Shown here one piece after another: positions 7,196 through 17,407 of a DNA stretch of 64,000 nt. The DNA lies in NCBI GenBank assembly GCA_017617235.1, contig JAFZWQ010000024.1, forward strand, positions 17,651 through 81,650. The letters run 5' to 3'. The stretch comes from Bacteroidaceae bacterium (lineage in GTDB: Bacteria; Bacteroidota; Bacteroidia; Bacteroidales; Bacteroidaceae). The number at the start of each line of letters is the position of its first letter. Positions within the stretch are counted from its first letter, which is position 1. The translations under genes were made by a program, and so were the position numbers. The notes beneath the pieces were generated by a model. The model was not told where the DNA came from. It worked only from the letters and a program-made list of their open reading frames with translations, and made no database searches.

Positions 7196-10100
7196 CTAGT
7201 ATTTTTTGGTAATCGAAGCGCCGTCGTAGTAATGGCGAAGGATGTCGTCGTAGGCGTGTCCCTGCGAAGCCATCACCGCAGCTCCTATCTGACACAGTCC
7301 CACACCATGTCCCCATCCCGCACCATGCAGGATGAAACGCTGTGGTATTACCGGCTCATTGGTTCCATTGGCTTCCTCAGGCTCATAGGTCACAGTGAAA
7401 TTCGATGATTTTAGGTGCGATTTGCTCAGCGTTCGCCTGATTTCCAATTCTTTACCAATAGTGAATGAGGCTTCAGTTCCTACAATTTTCAGTCGAACCA
7501 GATGACCGCTTTCTCCGCGTTCAACGTCTTCCAGCCGGACAATCTGTCCCAAATCGCGTCCTAACCGTTCCGTTATGATATCGTGCAGTTCCTGTTGGGT
7601 ATATTCCACCGTCCAACGATAGAAGTCTTGCGTCTCCTGGTCGTAATCATTCAGCACTGTGGCGAGTAATTCGCGGTCGTTTGTGTTGCAATACGGGTCA
7701 CTGACGGAATGCAGGTAGGAATGAGGCTGATTCTCCCAGCAATTTTCGAAGTCGTTGGTCTGGCCGCCACAACATTTTCCGAATCGCGTGTCGCACACTT
7801 CTCCCTCACTAGTCAACACCTGTCCACGAGTCTCTTCAATAGCGCGTTGTACTTGCGGACTGATTTGTCGACTGATGCCTTGATATCGCTGACAATGGTC
7901 GTCGGCACAGACATCGAAGATAGTATGTTCCTCTTGGTCGTGCCAGCGTATGAGTTCGGTATCCGTTTTCTTAAATTGGAAGAAGGCTTGTGCCGGTCCC
8001 TTTTTGCGCTTTTCCATCTGTGCCAACAGCCACGAACGACTGATTACAGCACTTGCTTTTAGGAATTCCAACGGACAGGTTGCTTTCATTTCACTACTGA
8101 TAACACTGGCCAAGTATTGTTCGGAAGGCAGCACATTGATTGCCACGATTTTGCCTTCATCCACTACCAATTGCAATTTGCCCTGGAAGGTTTGTATTTC
8201 CTGACGTTCCCAATGAAAATCTTTACCAATAGTTACATCATGCAAACTGAATGTTGCTTTTTCATCCGTGGGTCGTAGCGTCAGGTCGTGATAGATGTTA
8301 CCATTCCACTTCAATGCACCATCCTCGATAGTTACGGTCTGTGTACCCGATACCACTGCGCCTTTAGCACGATATTCACCGTTAAGCGTAAATTTAAGCA
8401 CATCGGTTGTCATAATGCCGACCGAAACTTCGGGTTCGGACGCTCTTCCGTCCTCCCCCATAATGGGGAGGGGCTGTGCAGCCGTGTTAGCGTCACCCAT
8501 TACGGGAGGATTTAGAGGAGTCCCTTTGATTTTGTCAATGACTGGTACGAGTTCCTCCTCCGTCATCGTTACCTCACGCAGAATGCTGATGGCTTGTTCT
8601 GCATTGATGCGGCGAAAATCCTGTTCGCGCGGTGTGATGATGAGACCGCCCATATCCAATGCCCCCGGACTGATAATCCACTGGTCATCGCCTTGTGCAA
8701 AATAACAGGAGGGACGGTGTTTCTTACGCGGAAAGACAAGGGTGATGATTTCATCTTCGCGCCCAGCTCCCCATTCCTGGTGCCAAGAGATGACATTCAT
8801 ACGGGGCTCAGGACTACCTTCGGGAATGGGTAGTGCATTGTAGAGACGCTGACATAATACGCTGTCTGGTGCAGTGGGCATGGAACGTATCACGAAGACA
8901 GGACATACCCATGTATTGAGCATGTACAAGCCACATCCACGTTTGTTCCCGCTATCTTCTAATTCTGCCTCCTGTTGGGCTGTAATGGGATAAAGTTTCT
9001 GGAGTTGTGTATCGTAGTTTTTCCAGTCGCGTTCTATGGGAAGGACACCTCGCAGACCAGCTTGCAGATGGCAATGGTCGGGGCATGAGGCACCACACTC
9101 CGGACCATTGTAGAAAACAATGTGACGTGGCATATTCCAGGCCAAATGCCTCAACGTATTGAAGTGTGCATAAATGGTCTGTGGCTGATGACGACGTGTA
9201 GGAATAGTCAGATGCCCAGGAAGAATGGGGAATGGATTGAGCAGTATTTCGTAATGTTTCTCTGTGGGCAGACAATGCTGCTCCTTGGGCCTATTGTGAT
9301 TGCAGAGGAAACAGGGACGCTTTTGGATGTCTTTTGGGTCGATGCTGGCACCAGTGCTTACAATGCGGGCGGGATTCCATTGTGCCATAATCGTCCCCTC
9401 GGTATCGCCCAGTGATTCCGTGAGCGTACGAGTTTGCACATTGGCGAGGGCTGCATAACGCTCTGCAGCTTCATGCCAACTGGCAATTTCAGAAGCATGA
9501 AAATGCTCGATTTCATCGGCATTTACTTCATGTTGCCACAATTTGTTCAGGCGTTGGCGGGCACGTATCTCGTGGGTTCGCAATTGGTCTTTATAAAGAT
9601 TATTCCGATTTACGGCTTCCGTTGAGAGTGCCGCATCGCTGTTTCCCTCCCATCGACGGCATAAATACAGTTCATCGTAGATGCGCCCGATGCGATAGCG
9701 ACGACTCAACATCAGTCCCAGGGCATAGTCCTCGCCATAGCTGGTGTTGGGGATTTGTATCTCGCGCAAAACCGGTGTGAAGAAAGCACGGGGTGCGCCC
9801 AAACCATTGATGCGCAATGCATTGTTACGCCCGTTGGCTTCTGTCCACTCGCTGTGATCGATGAGTCCTGGTGGTAATGTTTCCAGTTGGAAGTTACACA
9901 TACGATACGAACCAATGACCATTGCGGCTCCTTCCTGATAAAAGGTATCGACAATACGTTGCAGCGCCTGTGGCGAAGAATAGAGGTCATCGCTGTCGAG
10001 CTGCACGGCAAATCTTCCGCATCGCTGGTCGTGTATGGCCAGGTTCCAGCATCCGCCAATTCCCAGGTCGTTCCTTTCGGGAATGAGGTGGACCAATGTC

Positions 10101-10975
10101 CCGTTTGTTGCGATATCATCACAACTTAAAGAACGAAGCAGTTCGGTGGTCCCGTCTGTAGAATGGTTGTCGATAACGATGACATTGAAAGGGAACGTCG
10201 TTTGTTGGGAGAGTGCTGAACGAACGGCATCCTCGATGGTACGCACACGATTGCGGACAGGAATGATAACTGAAGCCTCGACTGGCATTTCCGGACGATC
10301 CAGAATAATCTGGTCATATTCTCCAGCTGCCAGATGGGCATTGATTTGACGCAGGTGACGGGTGACAGCACGTTCCATCTCGATTTGACGGCTGCGATTA
10401 CGCGGGTCAACATAGTCAAATTGCTTCTGCCCACTTAACCGGGTGTCGGTCTCAACTTCTGTATATAGGTATTCGGTGACATGGAGCGGCAAACAGGTAC
10501 GGCTGAGGAAAAGCCTCAGATCATAGAGTCCCGCATGCTGATAGGGGTGCTGCATGTCCTGTTGGAAGTATTCCTTGAGGCATTCTGTGCGTAATAGCAA
10601 TACAGATCCCATGGCAAAATCATCGCGTACGCTTCCTAACTGGTAGTCGATGAGTGGACGATGTTCACGTTTGCCATCAGGCAGTATGGTATCATGGTCG
10701 GCATACACGAGCGAGGCGCCACTGTCATCTGCAATGGTTACCAATCGACTCAGCGCCTGATAACCCAGTTCCAACGGCCACGTTTTCATATATATAAGGG
10801 TATACCGTGCCAGTGAGAGGTTCGCAATTTGCTGCAGGGCACGCGTAGAGTAGGGTGGTTCGGTCAGCTGGTGTATGTTAGCTACATTCGGGTCTGTCCG
10901 AAACTGCTCGAGTGTCTGTTGGACCTGCTCCTCATTTTCGTAAGGAATGAAGCAATCAATGGATGGATGTGTCAT
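7196..10975 (-). CDS. Three-domain protein: GT2 glycosyltransferase + DUF4922 (GalT/HIT-like) + SpoIID/LytB
   Basis: A protein of 1259 residues from the ATG at 10975. Residues 1-210 form a divergent glycosyltransferase-like segment. Residues 230-480 are a GT2 domain ([30 protein letters not shown] at 326-330). Residues 530-810 match DUF4922, related to GalT and Ap4A phosphorylases: CFLC at about 555-558 and a nucleotide-transfer-type HCHLQ at 634-638. Residues 850-1259 are SpoIID/LytB ([13 protein letters not shown] and a final [15 protein letters not shown]). Residues 818-847 are a linker encoded by a palindromic repeat. No signal peptide is seen, although SpoIID domains normally act on peptidoglycan. 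An earlier ATG (11221) would read through the promoter and is rejected. Role unknown; cell-envelope glycan work is a guess. Confidence 0.8.
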   Translation of the reverse strand: MTHPSIDCFIPYENEEQVQQTLEQFRTDPNVANIHQLTEPPYSTRALQQIANLSLARYTLIYMKTWPLELGYQALSRLVTIADDSGASLVYADHDTILPDGKREHRPLIDYQLGSVRDDFAMGSVLLLRTECLKEYFQQDMQHPYQHAGLYDLRLFLSRTCLPLHVTEYLYTEVETDTRLSGQKQFDYVDPRNRSRQIEMERAVTRHLRQINAHLAAGEYDQIILDRPEMPVEASVIIPVRNRVRTIEDAVRSALSQQTTFPFNVIVIDNHSTDGTTELLRSLSCDDIATNGTLVHLIPERNDLGIGGCWNLAIHDQRCGRFAVQLDSDDLYSSPQALQRIVDTFYQEGAAMVIGSYRMCNFQLETLPPGLIDHSEWTEANGRNNALRINGLGAPRAFFTPVLREIQIPNTSYGEDYALGLMLSRRYRIGRIYDELYLCRRWEGNSDAALSTEAVNRNNLYKDQLRTHEIRARQRLNKLWQHEVNADEIEHFHASEIASWHEAAERYAALANVQTRTLTESLGDTEGTIMAQWNPARIVSTGASIDPKDIQKRPCFLCNHNRPKEQHCLPTEKHYEILLNPFPILPGHLTIPTRRHQPQTIYAHFNTLRHLAWNMPRHIVFYNGPECGASCPDHCHLQAGLRGVLPIERDWKNYDTQLQKLYPITAQQEAELEDSGNKRGCGLYMLNTWVCPVFVIRSMPTAPDSVLCQRLYNALPIPEGSPEPRMNVISWHQEWGAGREDEIITLVFPRKKHRPSCYFAQGDDQWIISPGALDMGGLIITPREQDFRRINAEQAISILREVTMTEEELVPVIDKIKGTPLNPPVMGDANTAAQPLPIMGEDGRASEPEVSVGIMTTDVLKFTLNGEYRAKGAVVSGTQTVTIEDGALKWNGNIYHDLTLRPTDEKATFSLHDVTIGKDFHWERQEIQTFQGKLQLVVDEGKIVAINVLPSEQYLASVISSEMKATCPLEFLKASAVISRSWLLAQMEKRKKGPAQAFFQFKKTDTELIRWHDQEEHTIFDVCADDHCQRYQGISRQISPQVQRAIEETRGQVLTSEGEVCDTRFGKCCGGQTNDFENCWENQPHSYLHSVSDPYCNTNDRELLATVLNDYDQETQDFYRWTVEYTQQELHDIITERLGRDLGQIVRLEDVERGESGHLVRLKIVGTEASFTIGKELEIRRTLSKSHLKSSNFTVTYEPEEANGTNEPVIPQRFILHGAGWGHGVGLCQIGAAVMASQGHAYDDILRHYYDGASITKKY
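8443..8522. repeat. Palindromic repeat insertion inside the GT2-DUF4922-SpoIID gene
   Basis: Imperfect inverted arms 8452-8466 and 8495-8509 (CCTCCC...ATGGGG and CCCATTACGGGAGG) enclose a short spacer. The block is translated in-frame into a Pro/Gly-rich linker between the DUF4922 and SpoIID domains. Similar CCTCCC/GGGAGG elements occur between genes elsewhere in the window. Confidence 0.6.
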
Positions 10976-10995
10976 TTCGCTCTTGTTTTTGCATA

Positions 10996-11003
10996 CAAAC
11001 TTA
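10996..11003 (-). promoter_or_regulatory. -7 box for the three-domain protein
   Basis: On the minus strand this reads TAAGTTTG, a perfect TAnnTTTG. It ends 20 bp before the ATG at 10975 and supports that start. Confidence 0.6.
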
Positions 11004-11046
11004 CGAAAAAGTAATGACATACCGGCTTCGTTCCGGATTTTTTTTG

Positions 11047-11054
11047 TACATTTG
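11047..11054 (+). promoter_or_regulatory. -7 box of the rhamnose operon
   Basis: TACATTTG ends 33 bp before the rhaB ATG at 11088 and 9 bp before an alternative in-frame ATG at 11064. It is back to back with the box at 10996. No operator could be assigned by eye, and no regulator gene lies beside the operon. Confidence 0.6.
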
Positions 11055-11087
11055 TCCACATTAATGAATATATCAACCCTGACAACC

Positions 11088-12548
11088 ATGAAATATTTTC
11101 TTGCCGTGGACTTGGGTGCCACAAGTGGACGTACTGTATTATCGACATTCGACGGAAATCGTGTGGAAATGCAGGAATGGACACGTTTCTGCAATCCGCA
11201 GATTCCCATACTAGGCCACATCTTTTGGGATTTACCACATCTTTACAACGAAATTCTGGTTGCCCTGCGCAAAGTTGCCGATGAAGGTATAGAATTGACC
11301 TCTCTAGGCATTGATACTTGGGGTGTCGATTTTGCGTTCTTCGGCAAGGATGGGCAGTTGTTAGGGCTGCCTTACTGTTACCGAGACAGTCATACCGATG
11401 GTGCTGTTGAACGGTTCTTCGAACAATATATGCCAGCCCGTGAACTGTACCAGCGTACGGGCATTCAGTTTATGTCTTTCAATTCGCTGTTCCAGTTAGA
11501 AACCTTGTGTCGTAATGGCTGTGAGGCCCTTGACAAAGCAGAAAAGATACTTTTCATTCCCGATGCATTGACCTATATGCTGACAGGGCAGTCCGTATGC
11601 GAGCAGACCATCCTGAGCACCAGCCAGATGATGAACCCCGAAACGGGCGACATAGATGAGAAATTGTTAGGTTTATTGCGACTCACTCGCAACAAACTGG
11701 GAAAATTGGTTCAGCCTGGACACCAGGCCGGCCGGCTTACCGAGCAAGTGCAAACAGCAACTGGCGTGGGATCTGTTCCCGTGATTTGCGTTGCCGGACA
11801 CGATACGGCATCGGCTGTCGCAGCTGTCCCTGCCGAGGATGGCGAATATGCATATCTTTCGTGTGGCACATGGTCACTCTTGGGTATCGAAAGCAGCCAT
11901 CCCATTATCAATGAAGAAAGTTTCCAGTACAACTTTACCAACGAAGGCGGTTTGGACGGCACAACCCGATTCCTAAAGAATATTTGCGGATTATGGCTTT
12001 TCGAAAACTGTCGTAAGGAGTTCAAAGATGTGCCGGCAGATGTAAACGAACTGAATGCCCTGTGTCACACTTCCAGTTTCAATGGCTTGATTCAACCCGA
12101 CGACCCTATGTTTGCCCATCCCGACAGCATGACGGCAGCTATCCGTCAGTTCTGTCGTCAGACTGGACAGGCAGAACCACAAAGCCCTGCCGACTATGTG
12201 CGTTGTATTTTCCGTTCGCTGGCTCTCCGCTATCGTCAAATATTGGAAATCCTTGATGAAATGGCCGATTTCTCCATCCGAAAGCTTCATGTAATTGGAG
12301 GAGGTTCCCTGAACAAACATCTGATGCAGTGGGCTGCCGATGCCACGAATCTGCCCATTATTGCTGGGCCAGCTGAAGGTACAGCTTTGGGCAACACCCT
12401 GGTTCAGGTTCGTGCTGCAGGAGGAGTTGACACACTGACCGAAATGCGTCGCATTGTGGCTCGCAGTGTAGAATTGAAGACCTACATGCCCAATCACACT
12501 CCCGATTGGGATGAGGCATATGAACGATTCAAATCCTTAAATAGTTAA
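11088..12548 (+). CDS. rhaB: L-rhamnulokinase
   Basis: A protein of 486 residues of the FGGY kinase family. It phosphorylates L-rhamnulose to rhamnulose-1-phosphate with ATP in the cytoplasm. Visible features are the N-terminal phosphate-binding [12 protein letters not shown], the sugar-site segment [22 protein letters not shown], the metal/ATP region [11 protein letters not shown] followed by [11 protein letters not shown], and the C-terminal adenosine motif [13 protein letters not shown]. The start at 11088 puts the phosphate-binding motif near the N-terminus as in relatives; 11064 would add eight residues. It is the first gene of a five-gene rhamnose operon, 18 bp before the isomerase gene. 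Confidence 0.93.
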   Translation: MKYFLAVDLGATSGRTVLSTFDGNRVEMQEWTRFCNPQIPILGHIFWDLPHLYNEILVALRKVADEGIELTSLGIDTWGVDFAFFGKDGQLLGLPYCYRDSHTDGAVERFFEQYMPARELYQRTGIQFMSFNSLFQLETLCRNGCEALDKAEKILFIPDALTYMLTGQSVCEQTILSTSQMMNPETGDIDEKLLGLLRLTRNKLGKLVQPGHQAGRLTEQVQTATGVGSVPVICVAGHDTASAVAAVPAEDGEYAYLSCGTWSLLGIESSHPIINEESFQYNFTNEGGLDGTTRFLKNICGLWLFENCRKEFKDVPADVNELNALCHTSSFNGLIQPDDPMFAHPDSMTAAIRQFCRQTGQAEPQSPADYVRCIFRSLALRYRQILEILDEMADFSIRKLHVIGGGSLNKHLMQWAADATNLPIIAGPAEGTALGNTLVQVRAAGGVDTLTEMRRIVARSVELKTYMPNHTPDWDEAYERFKSLNS

Positions 12549-12566
12549 ATCATAAAATATATAAAT

Positions 12567-13820
12567 ATGAAGGAAACATTGGTACAGCGCGCCTATGAAG
12601 TGGCTCGCGAACGCTACGCCGAAGTGGGTGTAGACACAGAGAAAGTGTTGGGACAGTTGCAGGACTTCCACCTGTCGATGCACTGTTGGCAGGCCGACGA
12701 TGTCGTGGGCTTCGAAGTGCAGGCCGGTAACCTCTCCGGTGGTATCCAGGCTACAGGAAACTATCCTGGTCGTGCCCGTAATATCGACGAACTGCGTCAG
12801 GACATCCTGAAAGCTAAGAGCCTGATTCCTGGTACGCACCGACTGAACTTGCACGAGATATATGGCGATTTCCAAGGAAAGGTCGTGGACCGTGATGAAG
12901 TGGACGCTTCGTACTTCCAGTCGTGGATAGAGTGGGGTAGGGAGAATGATACAAAGCTTGACTTCAACTCCAGCAGTTTCTCACACCCCAAGAGTGGCAG
13001 TCTGTCGCTGTCGAACCCCGACAAGGGCATCCGTCAGTTCTGGATCGAGCACACGAAGCGTTGCCGCGATATTGCCAATGCCATGGGTGAGGCGCAGGGT
13101 GACTCCTGTATCATGAACCTGTGGGTACACGATGGACAGAAGGACCAGAGTGTAAACCACTATCTCTATCGTCAGCTACTCCGTGAGAGTCTCGATGAAA
13201 TCTTTGAAAAGCCGCAGCCCATGATGAAGGATTGTATCGAGGGTAAGGTCTTTGGTATAGGTCTGGAAAGTTTTACTGTAGGCAGTCATGATTTTTATAC
13301 CGCCTATGCTGCCCAGCATAACAAGATTCTGACGATTGATACGGGCCACTATCATCCTACAGAAAGCCCTGCCGACAAGGTCAGTGCCGTATTGCAGTTC
13401 GTACCTGAATTGATGTTGCATGTATCGCGTCCCGTACGTTGGGACAGCGACCACGTAACTTTGATGGACGACCCCACATTGGAATTGTTCCAGGAAATCG
13501 TACGTGCAAAGGCGTTGGATCGTGTTCACTATGGTCTGGACTACTTCGATGCCAGCATCAATCGTGTAGGAGCTTATGTTACGGGCAGTCGCGCCGCCCA
13601 GCGTTGTATGACCCGCGCTCTGTTGGAACCCACAGCTCAAATCAGTCAGTTGGAACTTGCAGGCAAGGGCTTCGAGACCTTGGCTCTGCTTGAGGAGTGC
13701 AAGTCGCTGCCTTGGGCTGCTGTTTATGATGAGTTCTGTCTGCGCAACAATGTGCCTGTAGGTCAGGATTTTATCACCGAGGTTGAGAAGTACGAACGTG
13801 ACGTAACAAGCAAAAGATGA
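12567..13820 (+). CDS. rhaA: L-rhamnose isomerase
   Basis: A protein of 417 residues, the normal size for RhaA. It converts L-rhamnose to L-rhamnulose using divalent metal (Mn2+) in a TIM barrel. Characteristic stretches are the early LSMHCWQADDVVGFE, the metal-site region LDFNSSSFSHPKSG, NLWVHDGQKDQ, and the later DTGHYHPTES and RPVRWDSDHV. The gene overlaps the permease gene by 4 bp (ATGA), indicating translational coupling. Confidence 0.95.
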   Translation: MKETLVQRAYEVARERYAEVGVDTEKVLGQLQDFHLSMHCWQADDVVGFEVQAGNLSGGIQATGNYPGRARNIDELRQDILKAKSLIPGTHRLNLHEIYGDFQGKVVDRDEVDASYFQSWIEWGRENDTKLDFNSSSFSHPKSGSLSLSNPDKGIRQFWIEHTKRCRDIANAMGEAQGDSCIMNLWVHDGQKDQSVNHYLYRQLLRESLDEIFEKPQPMMKDCIEGKVFGIGLESFTVGSHDFYTAYAAQHNKILTIDTGHYHPTESPADKVSAVLQFVPELMLHVSRPVRWDSDHVTLMDDPTLELFQEIVRAKALDRVHYGLDYFDASINRVGAYVTGSRAAQRCMTRALLEPTAQISQLELAGKGFETLALLEECKSLPWAAVYDEFCLRNNVPVGQDFITEVEKYERDVTSKR

Positions 13821-15145
13821 AAGACAATAGCCTGAAAAGCACCATTGCGGTGTCGCTGACCAACTATCTGGATGCGGGTGCCATTGTAGCAGGTGCCAGT
13901 GGTATCACGTTGTGGCAAAACTATTTAGGGCTGAGCGAGATGCATCTCGGATGGCTCAATGCCATCAGTGCCAATGCCTTGGGCGCAGCTATCGGAGCCA
14001 TTATTGGTGGTTTCCTTGCTGATAGGTTTGGACGTAAGTTCATCTTCACCTACAACTTGCTGGTATATATGCTGGGTGTGGTCATCGTCATGCTGTCCGT
14101 GAACTTTCCTATGCTCCTCTGCGGTTTTCTCATCACAGGCATCTCTGTGGGTATAGGCGTTCCTGCCTCATGGACCTATATCTCCGAGAGTTCGGAGGTG
14201 GGCAATCGCGGTCGTAACATTTGCATCTCGCAGATGTCGTGGGGCGTAGGCCCGATGATGATACTTTTGTTGGGCATGTTCTTTGCCCCTGGAGGTTACC
14301 TTTTCGGATGGGTCGAAACGATTGGACATGCCATAGGTGGTGCGGACCTCGCAGGCGATGCCCTTAATGTGTTTTCGTCGCGCGTCGTCTTCTTTTCTCT
14401 TTTTGTGGTTGCTTTCATTGCTTGGCTTTTGCAGAGACAATTGGATGAGAGTAAGGAGTTTACGGCCAACCAAGAAAAGAAGAGCAGTATTGTAGATAAC
14501 ATCAAACTGTTATTTACCAACCGTATTGCCGTCCGCACTGCAGCTTTCCTTGCTGCGATTTATCTCACATGGAACCTCGTGGCTTCCGTGATGGGTTTCT
14601 TCCTGCCCCACATCTACGAGACAGCAGGCGGTGTTACTAACGAGCAGGCAAACTGGTTGAGTTGCGTCCTTTGGTTCTGTACCGTAGCCACTACTGCCAT
14701 TCTCTCGAAGTTTATCGACCGCACCAGCCACAAGTTCATTTATGTGCTGGGGCTCCTTGTGGCCATTTCACCTTGGGCGATGGTAGTAACAACGGGCATC
14801 GGCAGTGCAGCATCGCTTTGGGCATTTGCCATTCTATGGGGTATCGAGGGCGGCTTGAGCGTGCAGATATTCTACGCCCTCTGGGGTAGTGAACTCTTCC
14901 CTGCTAAGTTCCGCGCTGGTGCTCAGGGACTTATGTTTTTCGTTGTCCGTGGTCTCTCCGCTGTTTGGGGGCTCGTCTTTACCTATATCTATGGAGAAAA
15001 TGGAGAAGGCTTCACACTTGCGGCCTACTGCATGATAGCACTCCTTGTTCTTTCCCTTATTATCGGCGTCATTGGTTGTCCCAACACTCGTGGCAAGTCG
15101 CTGGAACAAATCACTCGCGAGCGCTATGGCTCTTCTGTGTCGTAA
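13817..15145 (+). CDS. MFS sugar transporter of the rhamnose operon
   Basis: A 442-residue protein with about 12 hydrophobic segments. It carries the MFS loop 2-3 signature GGFLADRFGRKF near residues 62-73 and a sugar-porter-like layout. Its place between the isomerase and aldolase genes points to L-rhamnose (proton-coupled) uptake across the inner membrane. It is not of the RhaT (drug/metabolite transporter) type used by E. coli, so this looks like a replacement by an unrelated permease family. It overlaps rhaA by 4 bp and lies 29 bp before rhaD; the gap holds a repeated AACGAAATA. The substrate is inferred from context. Confidence 0.8.
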   Translation: MKDNSLKSTIAVSLTNYLDAGAIVAGASGITLWQNYLGLSEMHLGWLNAISANALGAAIGAIIGGFLADRFGRKFIFTYNLLVYMLGVVIVMLSVNFPMLLCGFLITGISVGIGVPASWTYISESSEVGNRGRNICISQMSWGVGPMMILLLGMFFAPGGYLFGWVETIGHAIGGADLAGDALNVFSSRVVFFSLFVVAFIAWLLQRQLDESKEFTANQEKKSSIVDNIKLLFTNRIAVRTAAFLAAIYLTWNLVASVMGFFLPHIYETAGGVTNEQANWLSCVLWFCTVATTAILSKFIDRTSHKFIYVLGLLVAISPWAMVVTTGIGSAASLWAFAILWGIEGGLSVQIFYALWGSELFPAKFRAGAQGLMFFVVRGLSAVWGLVFTYIYGENGEGFTLAAYCMIALLVLSLIIGVIGCPNTRGKSLEQITRERYGSSVS

Positions 15146-15174
15146 TTACGAAATAACGATATAACGAAATAAAA

Positions 15175-15987
15175 ATGAAAAGTGTTTTAGAAGGAAGGCC
15201 TGCATTGAAGGCCGAAGTAGAGAAAGTGGCCGAGGTGGCAGGTTACCTTTGGCAAAAAGGATGGGCCGAGCGTAACGGTGGCAACATCACCGTGAATGTT
15301 ACCGAACTTGTGGACGATGATATCCGCCAGATGCCGGCCATTGGTCCCGTTACCCCCATTGGACTGACCCTGCCCCATCTGAAAGGGTGCTATTTCTATT
15401 GTAAGGGTACGAACATGCGCATGCGCGACCTGGCCCGTCGTCCTATGGAAAACGGCAGCATCATCCGCATCCTGGACGATTGTGCCTCGTACGAGATGAT
15501 TGCCGATAACCCCGTTCGCCCCACCAGCGAACTTCCCAGTCATCTGGCTGTTCACGACTATCTGTTGGCCAAGGGTTCTCCCTATCGTGCCAGCGTTCAT
15601 ACGCACCCCATCGAGTTAGTAGCCCTGACCCATAGCCAGAAATGGATGCAGAAAGACGTGGCCACCCGTATGCTGTGGTCGATGATTCCCGAGACAAAGG
15701 CTTTTTGTCCACGCGGTTTGGGCATGGTTCCCTACATGCTGCCCAGCAGTACGGAATTGGCTGAGGCAACCATCCGCACCATCGATGATGACTATGACGT
15801 GGTGATGTGGGAAAAACATGGTGTGTTCGCCGTAGATGTCGATGTAATGGCCGCTTTCGACCAAATCGATGTCCTCAACAAGAGTGCTCTTATCTACATT
15901 CAGAGTCGCGCCATGGGTCACGAGCCCGAAGGCATGAGCGATGAGCAGATGGCAGAAATGAGCCGTGCTTTTAACCTCCCCAAATAA
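15175..15987 (+). CDS. rhaD: Rhamnulose-1-phosphate aldolase
   Basis: A class II aldolase of 270 residues. It cleaves rhamnulose-1-phosphate to dihydroxyacetone phosphate and L-lactaldehyde. The zinc histidines are visible at H142 and H144 (VHTHP) and H215 (WEKHG), and the catalytic glutamate is E119 in TSELPSH; these correspond to E. coli RhaD positions 141, 143, 212 and 117. The N-terminal ERNGGNITV phosphate-binding segment is intact. It is fourth in the operon, 11 bp before rhaM. No lactaldehyde reductase or dehydrogenase gene follows. Confidence 0.94.
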   Translation: MKSVLEGRPALKAEVEKVAEVAGYLWQKGWAERNGGNITVNVTELVDDDIRQMPAIGPVTPIGLTLPHLKGCYFYCKGTNMRMRDLARRPMENGSIIRILDDCASYEMIADNPVRPTSELPSHLAVHDYLLAKGSPYRASVHTHPIELVALTHSQKWMQKDVATRMLWSMIPETKAFCPRGLGMVPYMLPSSTELAEATIRTIDDDYDVVMWEKHGVFAVDVDVMAAFDQIDVLNKSALIYIQSRAMGHEPEGMSDEQMAEMSRAFNLPK

Positions 15988-15998
15988 CTCGTAATTTT

Positions 15999-16316
15999 AT
16001 GAAGCGTTTTGCATTCAAGATGTTCCTGAAGCCAGGCTTCGAGGAAGAATACCAAAGACGGCATGCCGCCATCTGGCCCGAGTTGAAACAAATGATTAAG
16101 AACCAGGGTGTGGGTAACTACAGCATCTACTGGGACCGCGACACCAACATCCTGTTCGCCTATCAGGAGTGTTCGGGCGAGGGCAGTTCGCAGGATACGG
16201 AGAACGTGGACCCCATCACCCAGCGTTGGTGGGACATGATGGCAGACATCATGGAGGTGAATCCCGACAATTCGCCCGTCACGATTCCTCTGCCAGAGCT
16301 ATTCCATATGGACTAA
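15999..16316 (+). CDS. rhaM: L-rhamnose mutarotase
   Basis: A 105-residue protein that interconverts the alpha and beta anomers of L-rhamnose, feeding the isomerase. Family features are the N-terminal FKMFLKPGFEEEYQRRHAAI with active-site His-22, WPELK, and the C-terminal RWWDMMADIMEVNPDNSP. It is the last gene of the rhamnose operon. The next 64 bp are repeats rather than a clear terminator. Confidence 0.94.
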   Translation: MKRFAFKMFLKPGFEEEYQRRHAAIWPELKQMIKNQGVGNYSIYWDRDTNILFAYQECSGEGSSQDTENVDPITQRWWDMMADIMEVNPDNSPVTIPLPELFHMD

Positions 16317-16317
16317 T

Positions 16318-16393
16318 GTTTGGCTAACGGCTAACGGCAAAAGGCAAAAGTCCTGGGTGCAACATCCTTTCCCTTAGCCTTTAGCCCTTAGAC
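16318..16393. repeat. GGCTAACGG / CTTAGCCTTTAGCC repeat block after rhaM
   Basis: Direct repeats GGCTAACGGCTAACGG and GGCAAAAGGCAAAAG are followed by CCCTTAGCCTTTAGCCCTTAG. The block overlaps the last codons and stop of the S41 gene. A closely similar sequence recurs at 24662-24687. Confidence 0.55.
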
Positions 16394-17400
16394 TTCAGTA
16401 ATTTGCGTGCGGCTTCTATCAAGGAGTCGCGCCCTTTTTGTGCATCCGTCGAGTCGAGGGCACAAACAATATCCGGAGCAATGCCGAATTCTATCTGCTG
16501 CATGTCCTTATCGAACGAAGGCGAGGCACTGAAACGCACGGCCCAACCATTGGGAAGTTCACTGCTGAAAGGCATGCCCGAACCTCCACCCGTTGTGTCG
16601 CCCAGCGTCTTTACAAGCGGACAGGCGCGCATGTTACGGATAAAGGTATTGCAGGCCGAATAGCATTCGCGGTTCTGTAAGACGATGACATTCTTCTGCC
16701 ATCTGACACCTGTCGAGGGTTCCAGATACTCGGCCTTGGGAGCCGAAAAATCGCTGTGTCCGCGTCCGGTCTTGAACTGACTGTATCCAACCAGGGTACG
16801 TTCGTTGGTGAAACGCTGACTGAAACGTTCGGCATAGGTGAGTTGGCCACCCGTATTGCCTCGCACGTCAATGATGAGGCCGTCCGTCGAACGCAGGTAA
16901 TAAAGCATGTCGTCCAGGTTCCCTTCCCCTATGCCATACGAGAACGATTCGTAAACAACATAACCGATATTGTCATCCAAGATACGATAATGCATTCCAG
17001 CCGCAATCTTGTAATCGGTGCCCAGATATTGGTCGCGCAGTTCCTGTGTCCAGTTGCGTGGATAATCCTCGAACCAGGCCCAGTAACGGCTGACGTCGGC
17101 CGAGGTATATAGGTTTACGTGCCCGTCTCGGAGTTCCGACAGCATATCCGTCAACACCTCCTGTAATTGGGCGTTTGTCATCTTCTCATTGATGCGTTTC
17201 CTGTATTGCGTGTGCACGGCGTTCCAATCCAGGCCTATGACCTTTGCCTTGTAGTCGAAGAAACAATAATGTTCATCCATGATTTTCCACAAAGCCTCGA
17301 AATTTCCTTCAGGTGTATTCTCGAACGTGTCCTCATTTACGCAACTTGCGAAAACGAGAACGATTGCCAACTGCAGGAAATATACGCAACGTTTCACCAT
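16381..17400 (-). CDS. S41-family (C-terminal processing/tricorn-type) peptidase lipoprotein
   Basis: A 339-residue protein. The signal ends in VFASC with Cys-20 as the likely lipid attachment site. The S41 core is present: SELRDGHVN at about 89-96, LIIDVRGNTGG at 175-185, and the nucleophile Ser-248 in RECYSACN, followed by GDTTGGGSG. No PDZ domain is evident, as in the short tricorn-core-like Bacteroidetes members. It is expected to face the periplasm or surface and cut peptides; the substrate is unknown. It starts 7 bp after the helicase gene and is probably cotranscribed with it. Its last codons lie in a repeat. Confidence 0.85.
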   Translation of the reverse strand: MVKRCVYFLQLAIVLVFASCVNEDTFENTPEGNFEALWKIMDEHYCFFDYKAKVIGLDWNAVHTQYRKRINEKMTNAQLQEVLTDMLSELRDGHVNLYTSADVSRYWAWFEDYPRNWTQELRDQYLGTDYKIAAGMHYRILDDNIGYVVYESFSYGIGEGNLDDMLYYLRSTDGLIIDVRGNTGGQLTYAERFSQRFTNERTLVGYSQFKTGRGHSDFSAPKAEYLEPSTGVRWQKNVIVLQNRECYSACNTFIRNMRACPLVKTLGDTTGGGSGMPFSSELPNGWAVRFSASPSFDKDMQQIEFGIAPDIVCALDSTDAQKGRDSLIEAARKLLKSKG

Positions 17401-17407
17401 GCAACGA

